A program made the position numbers and the translations under genes. Positions 13,801-27,863 of a DNA stretch of 64,000 nucleotides are shown one piece after another. The notes under the pieces are model-generated. The model searched no databases. It saw nothing but the letters and a program-made list of their open reading frames with translations, and was not told where the DNA came from. The DNA is from Microglena sp. YARC (taxonomy: Eukaryota > Chlorophyta > Chlorophyceae > Chlamydomonadales > Chlamydomonadaceae). Numbering within the stretch: position 1 is the first letter of the stretch; every line of letters starts with the position of its first letter. Location of the stretch: positions 25,629,205-25,693,204 of the forward strand of contig CM039463.1 of assembly GCA_022414725.1 (NCBI GenBank), read 5' to 3'.

Positions 13801-16800
13801 GCCAACCCCCTAGCTCACACCCACTCCTTCCCCACTCCATGCCTACCCCTTCCCTCCCTAATGCCCACCCCACTCCTCCCTCTCACCCACCCCTTCTCCT
13901 TGCCTCCCACGTAGGGCTTCCTTCCCTGACCCCCCCGCTTTACATGCCTTCCTTGCCTGACGCTACCTATTGCACCTTGAAGCTGACACAATGAGCAGCC
14001 CAAAATTACTGATATGTTTTAGTGTTGAAACTAAAAGCCGAAAACAAAAGCCCTGTTCCTCACCTAAACGATTTTGAAGCTTGAATCTCAGGCTTGAATA
14101 GCCCCAATTGCTACTCAACCTGGCCTGATATAAAAAATACTCCCACCCACGCAGGGCTTCCTTCCCTGGCTTAGGGAGCCATGCATCTCACTGGACTGGG
14201 GACAATGATGCTAGCTGGGACCAACTTCGCTACTCCATCTCAAGCGTGGTCAACTCAAATCTGTGGGGTATCCCCCATGTGGGCGCTGATATATGTGGTG
14301 AGCTTGGGGATGTGGGGTTAGGATGAGTACGGGCCGTGGGGTGAGGGAGGAGTGGGTTGGGTGAGGAAAGGGGTGGTGAGCTGGGGGCTGGGGGGAGAGG
14401 AAGGGAGTAGTGTGGGGTGAGGAAGGGGGTGTTGTGGGGTGAGGAAGGGTATGGGGTGAGCTGGGGGCTGTGGGGTGAGGAAGGGGGTGGTCAGCTGAGG
14501 GCTGTGGGGTGAGGAAGGGTGTAAGCAAAGGGGTGAAGGGGAACTACGTAACTGTTAAGTAAACAAACATACTCCTGATGGTCATTGTAATGGATGGAAG
14601 TGCTAGTCCGTAAGTACACGCAACCAGAGTACTACATGACGCGCACTAGGTTTTGGAGCCCGACTGCGTTATTGACGCAATGTTTTCAACCCCCTCTGGG
14701 CGCAGATAGCAAATTTTCGTTTTCAGTTCAGTCAAAAGCGCAACCCAAAATGAGAAAATGTAGTACCCTGCACACAACAGTTTGGCGCAATTTTTTGATA
14801 GAGCGGGTGCTGATATCATGTAACTCTCCTTACCAACTTTCTACCTTTCAGTTTTCAGTTGGTCAGTCACGTATCTTACAAACTGTCTACCTGACCTGTA
14901 CCAACTTTCTACCTTTCAGTTAAAAGTTATGTTCTAGGTACAGTTGGTACGTTTTGGTAAAATGTCTGGTAGACAGTTGGTAAGTTAAACTGAAAGGTAG
15001 ACAAACCTGTGGTATCAGTTGGTAAGTTTTAAGTGAAGTTAAACTGAAAGGTAGACAAAGCTGTGGTTACAGTTGGTAAGTTTTAAGTGAAGTTAAACTG
15101 AAAGGTAGACAAACCTGTGGTTACAGTTGGTAAGTTTTAAGTGAAGTTAAACTGAAAGGTAGAAAGTTGGTCTACCTGTCCTGGTACCTGTCTACGTGAG
15201 TTACCAACTGTCTACCTTTCATGACCAACTGTCTACAAACGTGAAAGGTAGCTAGCCAGATACCGGGTAGCTTGCTAGCTACCATGACCGGAGCTAAAAC
15301 TATGTCAGTAAGCTCAGCTACCCAGTCAGTATGGTAGCTGATGATCAACACCCTCCTCACCCCTCACAATATCCCCACCCCACACCCATTCCCCCCACCC
15401 CACCCCATATCTCATGACCCACTTTCGACCTTTCATAAACCTATCACTACAACTGTCTGCCCCCCATTCTACCCCCCCCATTCTACCCCCCACCCCCCCC
15501 ACCCCATCCCACCCCATATCTCATGAAGTCATGACCCACTTTTCACCCCTCACAGCTACCTAGACCCTCATGGTGGCAACTGGGATCCTGTGGAACTCTG
15601 CAATTCTTTACTCTTCTCTCAGGGGAGTTAGCCCCCGCCACCCTATCATTTGCTGACGATGCCATGTCCTACGTCCGACCCCCCCTTCATGCTTGCAACC
15701 TCACCTTTCCTTTCCTATTTCCCTTGGCCTGCAGGATTCATTGGGGAGACGACAGAAGAATTGTGAGTAGCATACCCTGATTATGGTGGTCATGGTAGTG
15801 GTGGTGGTGGTGGGGGTGTGGGAAGGAGGTTGGTTTGGTCTCTGAACTGCTTATGCTCAATGTTTGGATGTGGGGAGGGGGAGAGACTGGTGGAAAGTGG
15901 AAGGGGGCGGTGGACTGGTAGTGGTGGTAGGTGGGGGTGGGGGTGGGGGAAGGAGGCTGGGTATGTTTGTCAAAGTGCCATGCTGGGTGTTGGGTTGTGG
16001 GGAGGGGGAGGGACCGGTGGAAAGTGGAAGGGGGCAGTGGACTGGTAGTGGTGGTAGTGGGGGTGGGGGTGGGGGAAGGAGGCTGGTATGTTTGTCAAAG
16101 TGCCATGCTGGGTGTTGGGTTGTGGGGAGGGGGAGGTACTGGTGGAAAGTGGACAGGGGTCGGTGGACTGGTAGGTGGGGTGGGTGGGGGTGGGTGAAGG
16201 AGGCTGGGATGGTTGTCAGCGTGCTATTCTTGGTGTTGGGATGTGTGTGTGGGGGGAGGGACTGGTGGAAAGTGGAAGGGGTCGGTGGACTGGTAGTGGA
16301 GGTGGGTGGGGGTGGGAAAGGGGGCTGGTTTGGTCGTTCAAGTGCCATGTTGGGCGTTGGATGTGGGGAGGGGGATAGCCTGGTGGTAAAGTGGAAAAGT
16401 TTAGTGGAGTCGGAAGAGCACTTATTTGTAGTGGTGCTGGTGAGGATGGCGGGATGGTGGTAGTGGTTGTGGCTGGGATAGTGTTAGTGGGGGAGAGGGT
16501 ATTGTGAGGGTGAGGGTTTTGAAGATGCACTTGTTTAATTATTTGCTCTTCTTCTTGTGGCTGACGTGGAGTGGATGGGTGGGTGGGTTGGTGTAGAAGT
16601 GGGTGGGTGGGTGGATGGGCGGGTAGGGTTAGGGTGGGTGTGCAAAGTGGGAGGAGTGTAGTGGGAGGGGCGTAGGATTGTTGTTCCTTGCGCTTCTTAT
16701 CTAACCATCTATGGTAATCCTTGCTTGTTACCTGGGGGGGGAGGGACTGGTGGAAAGTGGGAGGGGTCGGTGGACTGGTAGTGGTGGTGGGTGGGGGTGG

Positions 16801-18800
16801 GGGAAGGAGGCTGGCATGGTTGTCAAAGTGCCATGCTGGGTGTTGGGATGTGGGGAGGGGGAGAGCCTGGGGGGAAAGTGGATGGGGGAGAGCACTTATT
16901 TGCACTGGTGGCGGTGAGGATGGCAGGATGGTGGTAGTGGTGGTGGCTGGGATAGTGGTAGTGGGGGATAGGGTATTAGGGGGGGGGGGGGGGGGTATTT
17001 TGAGGACTTGTTCAATTATTCAATTTTGGGCGCTCATTCATTTCTTTGTTCCTTTTATTGTAGTGGAGGTGGAGTGGGTGGGTGGTGGGTGTAGAGAGTG
17101 GGTGGGTAGGGGTGGGGTGGGGGTGCAAAGTTGGAGGAGTGTAGTGGAAGGGGGGGGGGGGGGAGGGGGTATGGTTGTTCCTTGCGCTTCTTATCCCACC
17201 ATCTATGATAATCCTTGGTTGTTTGCAGGTGTGCCAGATGGTTGTCTGCTGGAGCCTTCTACCCTTTTGTTCGAGATCACTCTGAGAAGGAATCCCCCCC
17301 CAGGTAACATTGTGACACCTGCTTTAGCCATACCACACTTTCCATAGCTTTCCTTTTCGGCTACGAGTAACAGCTTGACTTTTGGTGTGGACGGAATAAT
17401 ATTAAAATAAAAAGGCGAATAATATTATATGGCGGATAATAATACAATCTATATTTGTGTAGCTCCCTTGGAGAAGAGAGTCTATTTATTATAAGGTGAT
17501 ATTATATGGTGAATATTTGAAGGTAAATCATAATACAAGGTGTGGTAATAAATATTTATTTGTGTAGCCCCCGAGAAGAAATGCATCTATTGGTTGTGTG
17601 TATGTTGTTACCAGAGCTGAGGTGGAGGTGGAGGTGGTGGAGAAGGTGGTGGGTGGAGGTTGAGGTGGAAGTACAGGGTGGGGGAGGTGATGGTGGGTGG
17701 AGGTGGTGGTGGAGGTACAGGGTGGGGGAGGTGATGGTGGGTGGAGGTGGTGGTGGAGGTACAGGGTGGGTGGATGTGGAGGTGGAGGTACATGAGCATC
17801 TATTGGTTGTGTGTATGTTGTTACCAGAGCTTGGAGGTGGAGGTGGTGGTGGGTGGAGGTGGTGGTGGAGGTACAGGGTGGGTGGAGGTGGAGGTGGAGG
17901 TACATGAGCATCTATTGGTTGTGTGTATGTTGTTACCAGAGCTTGGAGGTGGAGGTGGTGGTGGGTGGAGGTGGTGGTGGAGGTACAGGGTGGGTGGAGG
18001 TGAAGGTGGAGGTACATGAGCATCTATTGGTTGTGTGTATGTTGTTACCAGAGCTTGGAGGTGGAGGTGGTGGTGGGTGGAGGTGGTGGTGGAGGTACAG
18101 GGTGGGAGAGGTGGTGGTGGGTGGAGGTGGAGGTGGATGTACATGAGTATCTATTGGTTGTTACCAGAGCTTTTCTTTTCAGCTATTAGCTGCAGCTTCT
18201 TGGCAGCTCCCCTGACTAGCTATTCAGCCAAACCGGACGCAAGGCAGTGCAACTTGAAGCTGACACAACCGGCTGCCCAGAACTGCTGAAATATTTGGGG
18301 TTAGCCCAGTGTCTGGCCCAGGGAGCTGCCCAAAAGCTGCTCAGGAACCGATGTGATACTCTGTGGCCCCTGCTTTTATGACATCCCACTTTAAACTCCA
18401 TGGATTCACACTCTATTTTTGCCACACAGTATCACTATACCCGATGTTTTGGTGATGGTGATGATGATGATGATGATGATGATGATTAATGTTTTCCTGG
18501 TTAGTATCAGTATCGCCCCTCATTATGGTTCATGATGGGACACTCTATTTTTGCCCAACAATATTGTTACACTCAATGTTTTGATGGTGATGATGATGAT
18601 GATGATGATGATGTTGTTGAGGATGAGGATGAGGATGATGATGATGATGATGATGATGTTGATGATGATGACGATGATGATGATGATGATGATGATGATG
18701 ACGATTATATTTTCCTGGTTAGTGGCACCACTCTTAAAACTCCATGAAGTGACACTCCATTTCTCCCCCACAATATTGTTACACTCAATGTCTTGCTGCT

Positions 18801-18831
<31 letters not shown>

Positions 18832-19126
18832 ATGATGATTATGATAACGCTCTATTTCTGCCCCACAATATTGTAATGCTCAATGTCTTGTTGATGATGA
18901 TGATGATGACGATTACATTGTTCCTGGTTAGTGACCCCACTTTAAAATCCATGAAGCGACACTTCATTTTCGGCCCACAATATTGTAACGCTCATTGTCT
19001 TGCTGCCGATAATGATGATTACATTTTTCCTGGATAGTACCCCCTTGCTGTAAGTTCCATGAAGCAACACTTCAGTTTTTTGCCCACAGCATTGTAACAC
19101 TCAATGTTTTGATGATGATGATGATA

Positions 19127-19165
<39 letters not shown>

Positions 19166-21707
19166 GCATGTGTCCTGGTTAGTGATACCCCACTTCAAAC
19201 TCCATGAAGCGACGCTCTATTTCTTCCCCACAACATTGTAATGCTCAATGTCTTGATGATGATGCTGGTGATAATTACATTTTTCCTGGTTAGTGGCATA
19301 CCACATTAAGGTCTATCATGTGACACTGTACTGCTGCCCCCCATGCACTTACCGATCTGTACCTTTTGTAATGCAGGAAGCTTATTTGTGGCCTGCCACT
19401 ACTAAGGCAGCCAGTACTGCCCTCGGTCTTAGGTGTGTCCACTGTTGTCCACTGTTTCCACTGTCGATTTATAAATCAATAAATAAATAGTACGCCTTAT
19501 TACGAGGCATGAGGGAAGCTTATTTGTGGCCTGCCACCACTATGGCAGCCAGTACTGCCCTTGGTCTTAGGTGTGTCCACTGTTCTCCACTGTCGATAAA
19601 CAAATAAATACATAAATAAATACACAAATATTAAATACATAGATGCATAAATACATATATACATAAATACATAAATAAATACATAAATAGATGAATCTAT
19701 GTATATATAAAGAAATCATGGTTGTGGTCGTGGTCGTGGTGGTGTCATCATCGCGTGCCCACGTGCCATGGGCATGCGAAGTGTAGCCGACTTGCAACCG
19801 ATTTTTCGTTCACCCAACTCGCAACTCTCCGCCTAGCGGAACTTTCAAATACCAAAACTGGAGATGCGCTAAGCTAAGCGCGCGCGCTCATAGCATTTCC
19901 ATAACTGCCTCCCATACTATGACGGCAAGACATTTAGAATCAGAAGATCCTCTCCTCAGGGGTCACCAGCCAACCCTCATATGGCTTGGCATGGCGCTCG
20001 GATTAATAGCTTTCAGTTCTTCACGGATAATGGGACCATGATGCATGGCAACGGTCCTAATGGACAGGAAGGCCCACAACACCGCCAGCCAGCGCTCAAA
20101 GCGAGCTTGCCAGAGCAAGGAAGACAGGGAAATAGCCAACAAGCGTCGACGTGATGCCTGCACTGCCCGATCCGAGGAGCGACGTCATGCTAGTAATCCT
20201 TCAAGGAGTCAGGAACGAGCTACTGTGCCTGAGGAGGAACACGAAGCTGCTAACCAAGCCAGGCGCGAAGACTATGCTCCCCAGCCTGAGGAGTTATGCC
20301 AGGATCATAATCAAGCCAGACCTTTAGATCGTGATGCTTTTTTTCTCCGTCTGCAAGCGTTGCCACCACTCATCTCACGCATGCGCACTTTTGCCATGCC
20401 ATCGCATTACATTCGTCGTGATTGGCATCCAGTTGTCGCGATTTATTACCTTTGTTCAGATCGCCATGGCCATTCCGTCCCCCTGCACACTCTCGCGCTT
20501 GCCACGCTCATCCCATCTTTGCAAGCTCTTTTCGTTGTATAGAATATGAAGTACGTTGCTGCGATTTTTGCTGTTCTGAGTTGACCAAGTATCGACTGGG
20601 GCACTGCACGAGAAGACGAAGCTGCAGGTTTGTAGCCATGCAATTGCACCGGTCTGGTGTTCTTGGGGTGATCGGAATCTGAGCGTTCGCAATGTTGGTT
20701 GGTTCAAAGCACAGCGGGCCCCTCTTTCTGCACGATTGAATCCCACAGGGTGAAGTGAAGGGTGCGAGGTAGGGAGAAGAAGATTGTGTGTGCGTGTTGT
20801 TGGTTAGGGGAGGGGAGGGTGGTGGGGGGTAAGGTGAGAGAAAGAGAGTGCGTGTGGATGGGGTGGGGTGAGGGGTAGGGAGAGGTCAGGATGGGGGGGA
20901 GGGGGGGGATGGCATGCGTGTATGACAGGGTGGGAGGCCACACCTGAAGCAGAAGGGGAATAGGTAGGGAGAAGAGGTGTGTGTGTGTGGGTTTGGGGGA
21001 GAGGCAGGGGAGCGTTTAGCAAGGGCTGGGATGGCTGATTTCTTGACTGTGTGTAAGGGAGACAGGTGGGGTGGGGTGGGGTGGGGGGGGGGGGGGGGGG
21101 GGCATACAAGGGCGTTACCCGTTCTGTAACCCAGACCAGACTAGGACCCATGGCAGGTGGGGGATGGCCACCGGCCACACGGGCTACCGTACTAGTACAT
21201 AAATAAATGCATACATACACGAGGGGGGGGCAAGACAAAAGCTGCCGTACCGCACCTTCGCTTTGGATAGTGCCTATCCTCAAACTATATATAAAAAAAA
21301 AGTTTTTTTTTGAGCCAAAAATAAAGTTGTACAAAAGTTAGAGGGGTCCAAAGTTTTTTTCAACCAAGCGGCCCAAATCTTAACTTCGCGATAAATCACG
21401 TTTGGGTAACCCATGAAAGATGTAAGAGCATAACTGAAATGGGCTTTAAAAGATCTTTCGAATTACCCCCATTTTAGGGGGATAGGGTGAGGTAATTGGG
21501 TTTTAGGAGGGTGGGTGTGGGTGGGTGGGTGGGTGGGGGGGGGGGGTAAAACAACTTTTAGCCAACTTTATTTTCCCCCTCTTTTTGTATGAAACGTCCA
21601 CAATTCCAACTCCCATCTGAATCGGACACCATATCGAAGGTGCGGTCCAAAATCTGTCTTTTTGACCCCTTCCCCTGTACATACATAAATAAATAAATAA
21701 AGACATA

Positions 21708-21743
<36 letters not shown>

Positions 21744-23325
21744 AATAGTATGCTTTATTATGGGAAGTGAGGTTGAGGGGGGCAGCCCGTTTGCTTGCAC
21801 TGGGGCCAGCCATCAAGGGGGATATTTGCATCTACGTTATGCCCTATTTTTGTTTACGAGGGTTATAAAATATGTACTACTGTCACCAAAGGTGGTGTGA
21901 GATAGGATTTGGAGGTCACTCTTTCATTTTTGGGCTACTCATGGCAGCTTCCCGCCAGCTCTATTTCCCAGCCACTGGGGCACGCCCTAAGCTTTCAGGT
22001 GCACTAGCTAGATTCAGGTTCAAGGGGAGATCAAGGGCAGGGACAGGGAGCTGGCCAAGAGCTGCTACGCATAGCCTAAAAAACAGGAATAAAACAGTAA
22101 CAAAAAAAAGAGTAAAAAAAGGACTTGCTGTTGAACTCGTTTTGGTGGTTGGTCCCAGTGAAAGCAAAAGGGCTGGCCCCCTCAACCTCAAGCCTCGTTA
22201 CAGGGTGTACTATTTATTTATTTATTGAACACGGTTACATGGCTCCAGCCTTTAAGGCCTGACGTCTTCGGCAGTAACATAATCAAATGGGTGTGTCATA
22301 TTTCTGTAGCTAGCACAGACCATATTGGGGTGTGACAGGATGGATGGATGTGTGTGTGAAGGATGAATGAATATAATTAATAACAATAATTAACAATAAT
22401 CATAATTATAATACTAATAATTAATAATTATAAGGATGAATTGAAAAAAGGTGTGGAAACAGGTCATGTAATTGTTTCAAGAATGAATGAATATAACGGA
22501 ATATAAAATATATATGACCATTTGTGAGGATGGACAAATATAAGGGAGTATAAAATATAAGGGAATATAAAGTACCAAAAATAATTTATGACTATTTTAA
22601 AATATATGGCCATTTATGAGGATGGATGAATTTAAGGGAATATAAAATATAAGGGAATATAAAAACAAAATATTACATATGACTGCATATGACTATTTTT
22701 AAATATACGACCATTTGCGAGGATGGATGAATATAAGGAAATACAATATGTAAGGGAATATAAAATATAATATATGACTATTTGCGAGGATGGATGAATA
22801 CAAGGGAATATAATTTGTAAGGGAATATCAAATAGAATTGATAATATATGGCAATGTGCGAGGGTTGTGCTGAGAATACATTATAGTACATGAATAAAAA
22901 GTACGCCTTGTTACGAGGCGTGAGGGGGCCAGAAAGACCAAGTAAAAGTAATGAGAACTCCTGGTGAGGTTGAGGGGGCCAGAAAGACCAAGTAAAAGTA
23001 ATGAGAACTCCTGGTGAGGTTGAGGGGGCCAGCCCGTTTGCTTGCGGACTGGTGTGGGAGTTGTGGCGCACGCTTGAGGACTGGTGTCAGTACATAAAAA
23101 AATAGCACGCCTTGTTACGAGGCGTGAGGTTGAGGGGGCCAGCCTCTTTGCTTTCACAGGGGAAAATACATTTGAATGTACCTGCAACTTGCATTCCTTT
23201 ATCCATGAAAGATAAGCTGCATATACAAGCAGTGTAAATGTTTCAAGGATAAATGCATATGTATTTATGATACACAGATAGACAGAGCTATATAGACCAC
23301 ATAGCTATCTGTGATTCCCGGGCAC

Positions 23326-23364
<39 letters not shown>

Positions 23365-26300
23365 TAGATATCACATATATACACACTGTGTAAATATTTC
23401 AAGGATGAATGAATGTATACTGCAGATACACGCGCGGATGCATCCAGTGTATTTATGTAACTTATGTGGGTGTGAGGGGTATGTACAGTTATGAGGGGTA
23501 CAAGGGGTTGTGAGATGTTTAAATGGGTGTGCAGAGTACATGTGTGTGTGTATGTTGCATGTTGTTTCAGTCAAGGGGTAGCCAGATCCGCTAAAGGGAC
23601 TTGCCCTAATTAGGACTTGCCCTATGTATGAAGGGCTCTTGAAAACAAACTAGAGAACTAAACCCCCAAATTGGAAACGACGGGGGCCCGGTGTTTGTGC
23701 CATTCAGATAGGTATCCAGGGTGTCGAGGGGTATAAGGTGTTTTTGACTGTTGTACTCAAACCTACTGCCCTTCACTTGTGCTATTACTCATTACTCATT
23801 ACTCATTACTCAAACCTACTGCTCTTCACTTGCGCTTCACTTTCATGACCAATCTCAATTTTGAATGTGATGATGTGTGTGTATGTTACAATCAAGGGGA
23901 ATAATGTGTTGTGGACTTGTTACTCATTACTAAAATCTACTGCTCTTCACATATGGTGATGTGTGATGATTTGTGTGATGATGCATGTGATGGTGTGTGT
24001 GAATGTGATGATTTGTGTGATGATGTATGAGATGATGTGAGTGTGTGATGATGTGTGTGCGCATGTGATGATTTGTGTGAAAGTGATGATGTGTGTGTAT
24101 ATTATGATTTGTGTGATGATGTGTGTATGCGATGATTTGTGTGATGATGTATGAGATGATGTGTGTGTGATGATTTGTGTGATGACGTGTGTGTGTGATG
24201 ATGTGTGTGTGTGTGATGATTTGTGTGATGATGTGTTTGTGATGTGTGTGGATGTGATGATTTGTGCGGTGATGTGGGTGTATATGATGATTTGTGAGAT
24301 GATGTGTGTGTATGTGATGACGTGTGTGTGTGTGATGATGTGTGTGAATGTGATGATTTGTGTGATGATGTGCGTGTATGTCACAGTCCAGGGGTAGCCA
24401 CAAAGGCTCAAGGGACCTGCCCAAACTTGATTCAGGGGGGGCTCTCACGAAAACAAGCACTGATTATCAGCTGATTATTATATATGGACATATAATAATT
24501 AGCTGACAACCACTTATTTTTCGTATTATTAGCCTCTCCCCAATCTAGTAGTCTAGAATCGATCTTGATCATTCAAAGTTGGGCAAGTCCCTCTATGTAC
24601 GTATAATAATCAGCTGATAATCAGTGCTTGTTTTCGTAAAAGCCCCTCCCCCATATTGTTGTCTAGAGTCGATCTTGATCATTCGAAGTTGGGCAAGTCC
24701 CTCTACGTACGTATAATAATCAGCTAATAATCAGTGCTTTTTCGTATTATTAGTCCCTCCCCAATCTAGTAGTATAGAGTCGATCTTGATCGTTCACATT
24801 TGGGCAAGTCCCTCTATCTACATATAATAATCAGCTGATAATCAGTGCTTTTTAGTATTATTAGTCCCTCCCCCATATTGTAGTCTAGAGTAGGGACTTG
24901 CCCAACTGTGAACTATCAAGATCGACTCTAGACTACTAGATTGGGGAGGGGCTAATACTAAAAAGCATTGATTATCAGCTGATTATTATATGATTATAGA
25001 GGGACTTGCCAAACTGTGAACGATGATGATCGACTCTAGACTACTAGATTGGGGAGGGGCTAATACAAATACAAGCACTTATTATCAGCTAATTATTATA
25101 TATAGATAGAGGGACTTGCCCAACTGTGAACGATGATGATCGACTCTAGACTACTAGATTGGGGAGGGTCTCATACGACTACAAGCACTTATTATCAGCT
25201 AATTATTATATGATTATAGAGGGACTTGCCAAACTGTGAACGATGAAGATCGACTCTAGACTACTAGATTGGGGAGGGTCTCATACGACTACAAGCACTT
25301 ATTATCAGCTAATTATTATATGTAGATAGAGGGACTTGCCCAACTGTGAACGATGAAGATCGACTCTAGACTACTAGATTGGGGAGGGTCTCATACGACT
25401 ACAAGCACTTATTATCAGCTAATTATTATATGTAGATAGAGGGACTTGCCCAACTGTGAACGATGAAGATCGACTCTAGACTACTAGATTGGGGAGGGTC
25501 TCATACGACTACAAGCACTGATTATCGGCTAATTATTACATGATTATAGAAGGACTTGCCCAACTTTGAACGATCAAGATCCATTCTAGAGTACTAGATT
25601 GGGGAGGGGATAATACGACTACAAGCACTGATGAACTGGGCCCTAACACATCTCCTTAACGACGTAGGCCCTGCGTGACTTTCCCCAGCTGCGGCGTACG
25701 GGACGGTCCCCTTAACACCATGCCCCTCCAGTGTTTTTCATTTTACAGGCCCTGCGTTCTTGTTCTCTTCACATGTGCTGCAATTTCACAATTGATCTCT
25801 ATTTCAAATTTGAATTTAACTCAAAGTGCATTTGCAACCCCCTGCCCTGAAGGTACAAACTGCTGCCGTACCTCTACACCTCCCTCTTCCTTGCTCACAC
25901 TCAAGGCGGTACAGTAGTAAGTGTGCGATCTCTAGTTTTGACCCATTTGGCGAAAACATCGCTATGAAAGTAAAAACAAAAGTGTGTGTGTAAAAGTTTA
26001 AACAAAAGTGTGCGTGTAAAAGTAAAAACAAAAGTGTTTTTTTGCCTTAAATGGCCCTGAAAAGCTATAATAGGCTATAAAAGCTTAAAAAGCTTTAAAA
26101 GCACTAAAACGCTGTCCCTGGGGGTGGTCTAAAACGATTAAGCTAGAAAAAAACCACTTTCAGATTTGAAAAAAAAGCCCTGCACTTCAGGCAGTACAGT
26201 GGTAAGTGTACATCTGGGAATCAGTGGTGCTGTCATGTGCAACTAATTGATAATAATAATACAAAGTAATTAAAGAAAAGAAAGGAAGAAGAAGAAAACA

Positions 26301-27832
26301 ATTATAGCAATTCAGCGGATGATTTGGATTTGGGTTTTCAAAATAGTTCGTAGTTTGTACCCCGAATTTGAGAATTTGGCCTGAGAATTCTGACAATTTG
26401 GCACGAGAATCGAGAATTCTGATATTTCCGAGAATTGTCGGAACATTCGCCTGACAAATTGGAGGTACAAACTACAAATCACAAGATCAAAACCCAAATC
26501 ATCCCCTGAACTGCATGAAGTGTCCCAGGCACTCCCCCCCCTCCCCCCCCCAAACCCCAAACCCCCAAACCCAACCCCAACCTCTTTCCAATCATCTAAG
26601 GTTGACCTTGTCATCCTAGCCCATTGCGCCACCCCTGAACGTGCATATCATACAAAGCATACCCTCATAGACATCCCCCCCCCCCCCCCCCCCCCCCCCT
26701 TCCACACACACACACACACATACACATACACACACACACACATACACACACACATATACACACACACACGTACACAACCCAACCCCAACCCCTTTCCAAT
26801 CATTCAAGGTTGAAATTGTCATCCTATGCCCCGACCCCGGACCTGCACTGCACCTCCACCCTCTCAACCCAACTCAACCCAACTCACCCCAACCCACTCA
26901 CCCCACCCCCACCCTCTCAACCCTCACAACCCAACCCACTCACCCGACCCCGGACCTGCACTGCACCTCCACCCTCTCAACCCAACTCAACTCAACCCAA
27001 CCCACTCACCCACCCCCACCCTCTCAACCCTCACAACCCAACCCACTCACCCGACCCCGGACCTGCACTGCACCTCCACCCTCTCAACCCAACTCAACCC
27101 AACTCAACCCAACCCACTCACCCCACCCCCACCCTCTCAACCCTCACAACCCAACCCACTCACCCGACCCCCCGACCTGCACTGCACCTCCACTCTCTCA
27201 ACCCAACTCAACCCACCCCACTCAACCCACCCCTGACCTGCACTGCACCCCTACCTTCTCAACCCTCTCAACCCTCTTAACCCAACCCAACCCAAACCAC
27301 TCAGCCCACCCCTGACCTGCATTGCACCCCCACCCTCTCAACCCAACCCAACCCAACCCAACCCACTCACCCCACCCCCGCTAGCAATGCACCCCCACCC
27401 ACTCGATCCCACCCAACCCACCAACCCCACCCCACTCAACAACACATTCTCACCCCAAACCCTACCAGCACTACACCCCCACCCTCTCACCCCAACCCCG
27501 ACCTCCACTTTTACCCCCCACCCACCTATCTCCACCCTCTCACCCCCCCCCCCCGACCTGCACTTCTACCCCCCCCCCCCCCACCCACCCCACACACACA
27601 CACACACCTCCACCCACTCACACCCACCCCCCGACTGCACTGCACCCCCACCCACTGGATCCCACTCAACCCACCCACCCCCACCCCCACCCCACTCAAC
27701 CCCTCACCCTCACCCCTCACACCCCCACCACCCCCCCCCACCCACCTCCACCCTCTCACCCCCCCCCGACCAGCTCTGCTACCCCCCCCCCCCCCCCCCC
27801 CCCCAACTCCACCCTCTCACTCCACCCCTGAC

Positions 27833-27863
<31 letters not shown>

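Noticed and set aside
15567..15640. CTACCTAGACCCTCATGG region considered as the missing GH31 exon 6
   Set aside because: Its translations match GH31 poorly. The true exon was found at 14155-14297 with HWTGDN and GADICG.
18532..18814. Asp- or Met-rich frames
   Set aside because: Pure (GAT)n microsatellite in three frames.
24430..25640. Possible CRISPR-like array with regular units
   Set aside because: Units are contiguous 118-bp minisatellite copies without unique spacers, with inversion in the middle, inside an intron of a eukaryotic gene.
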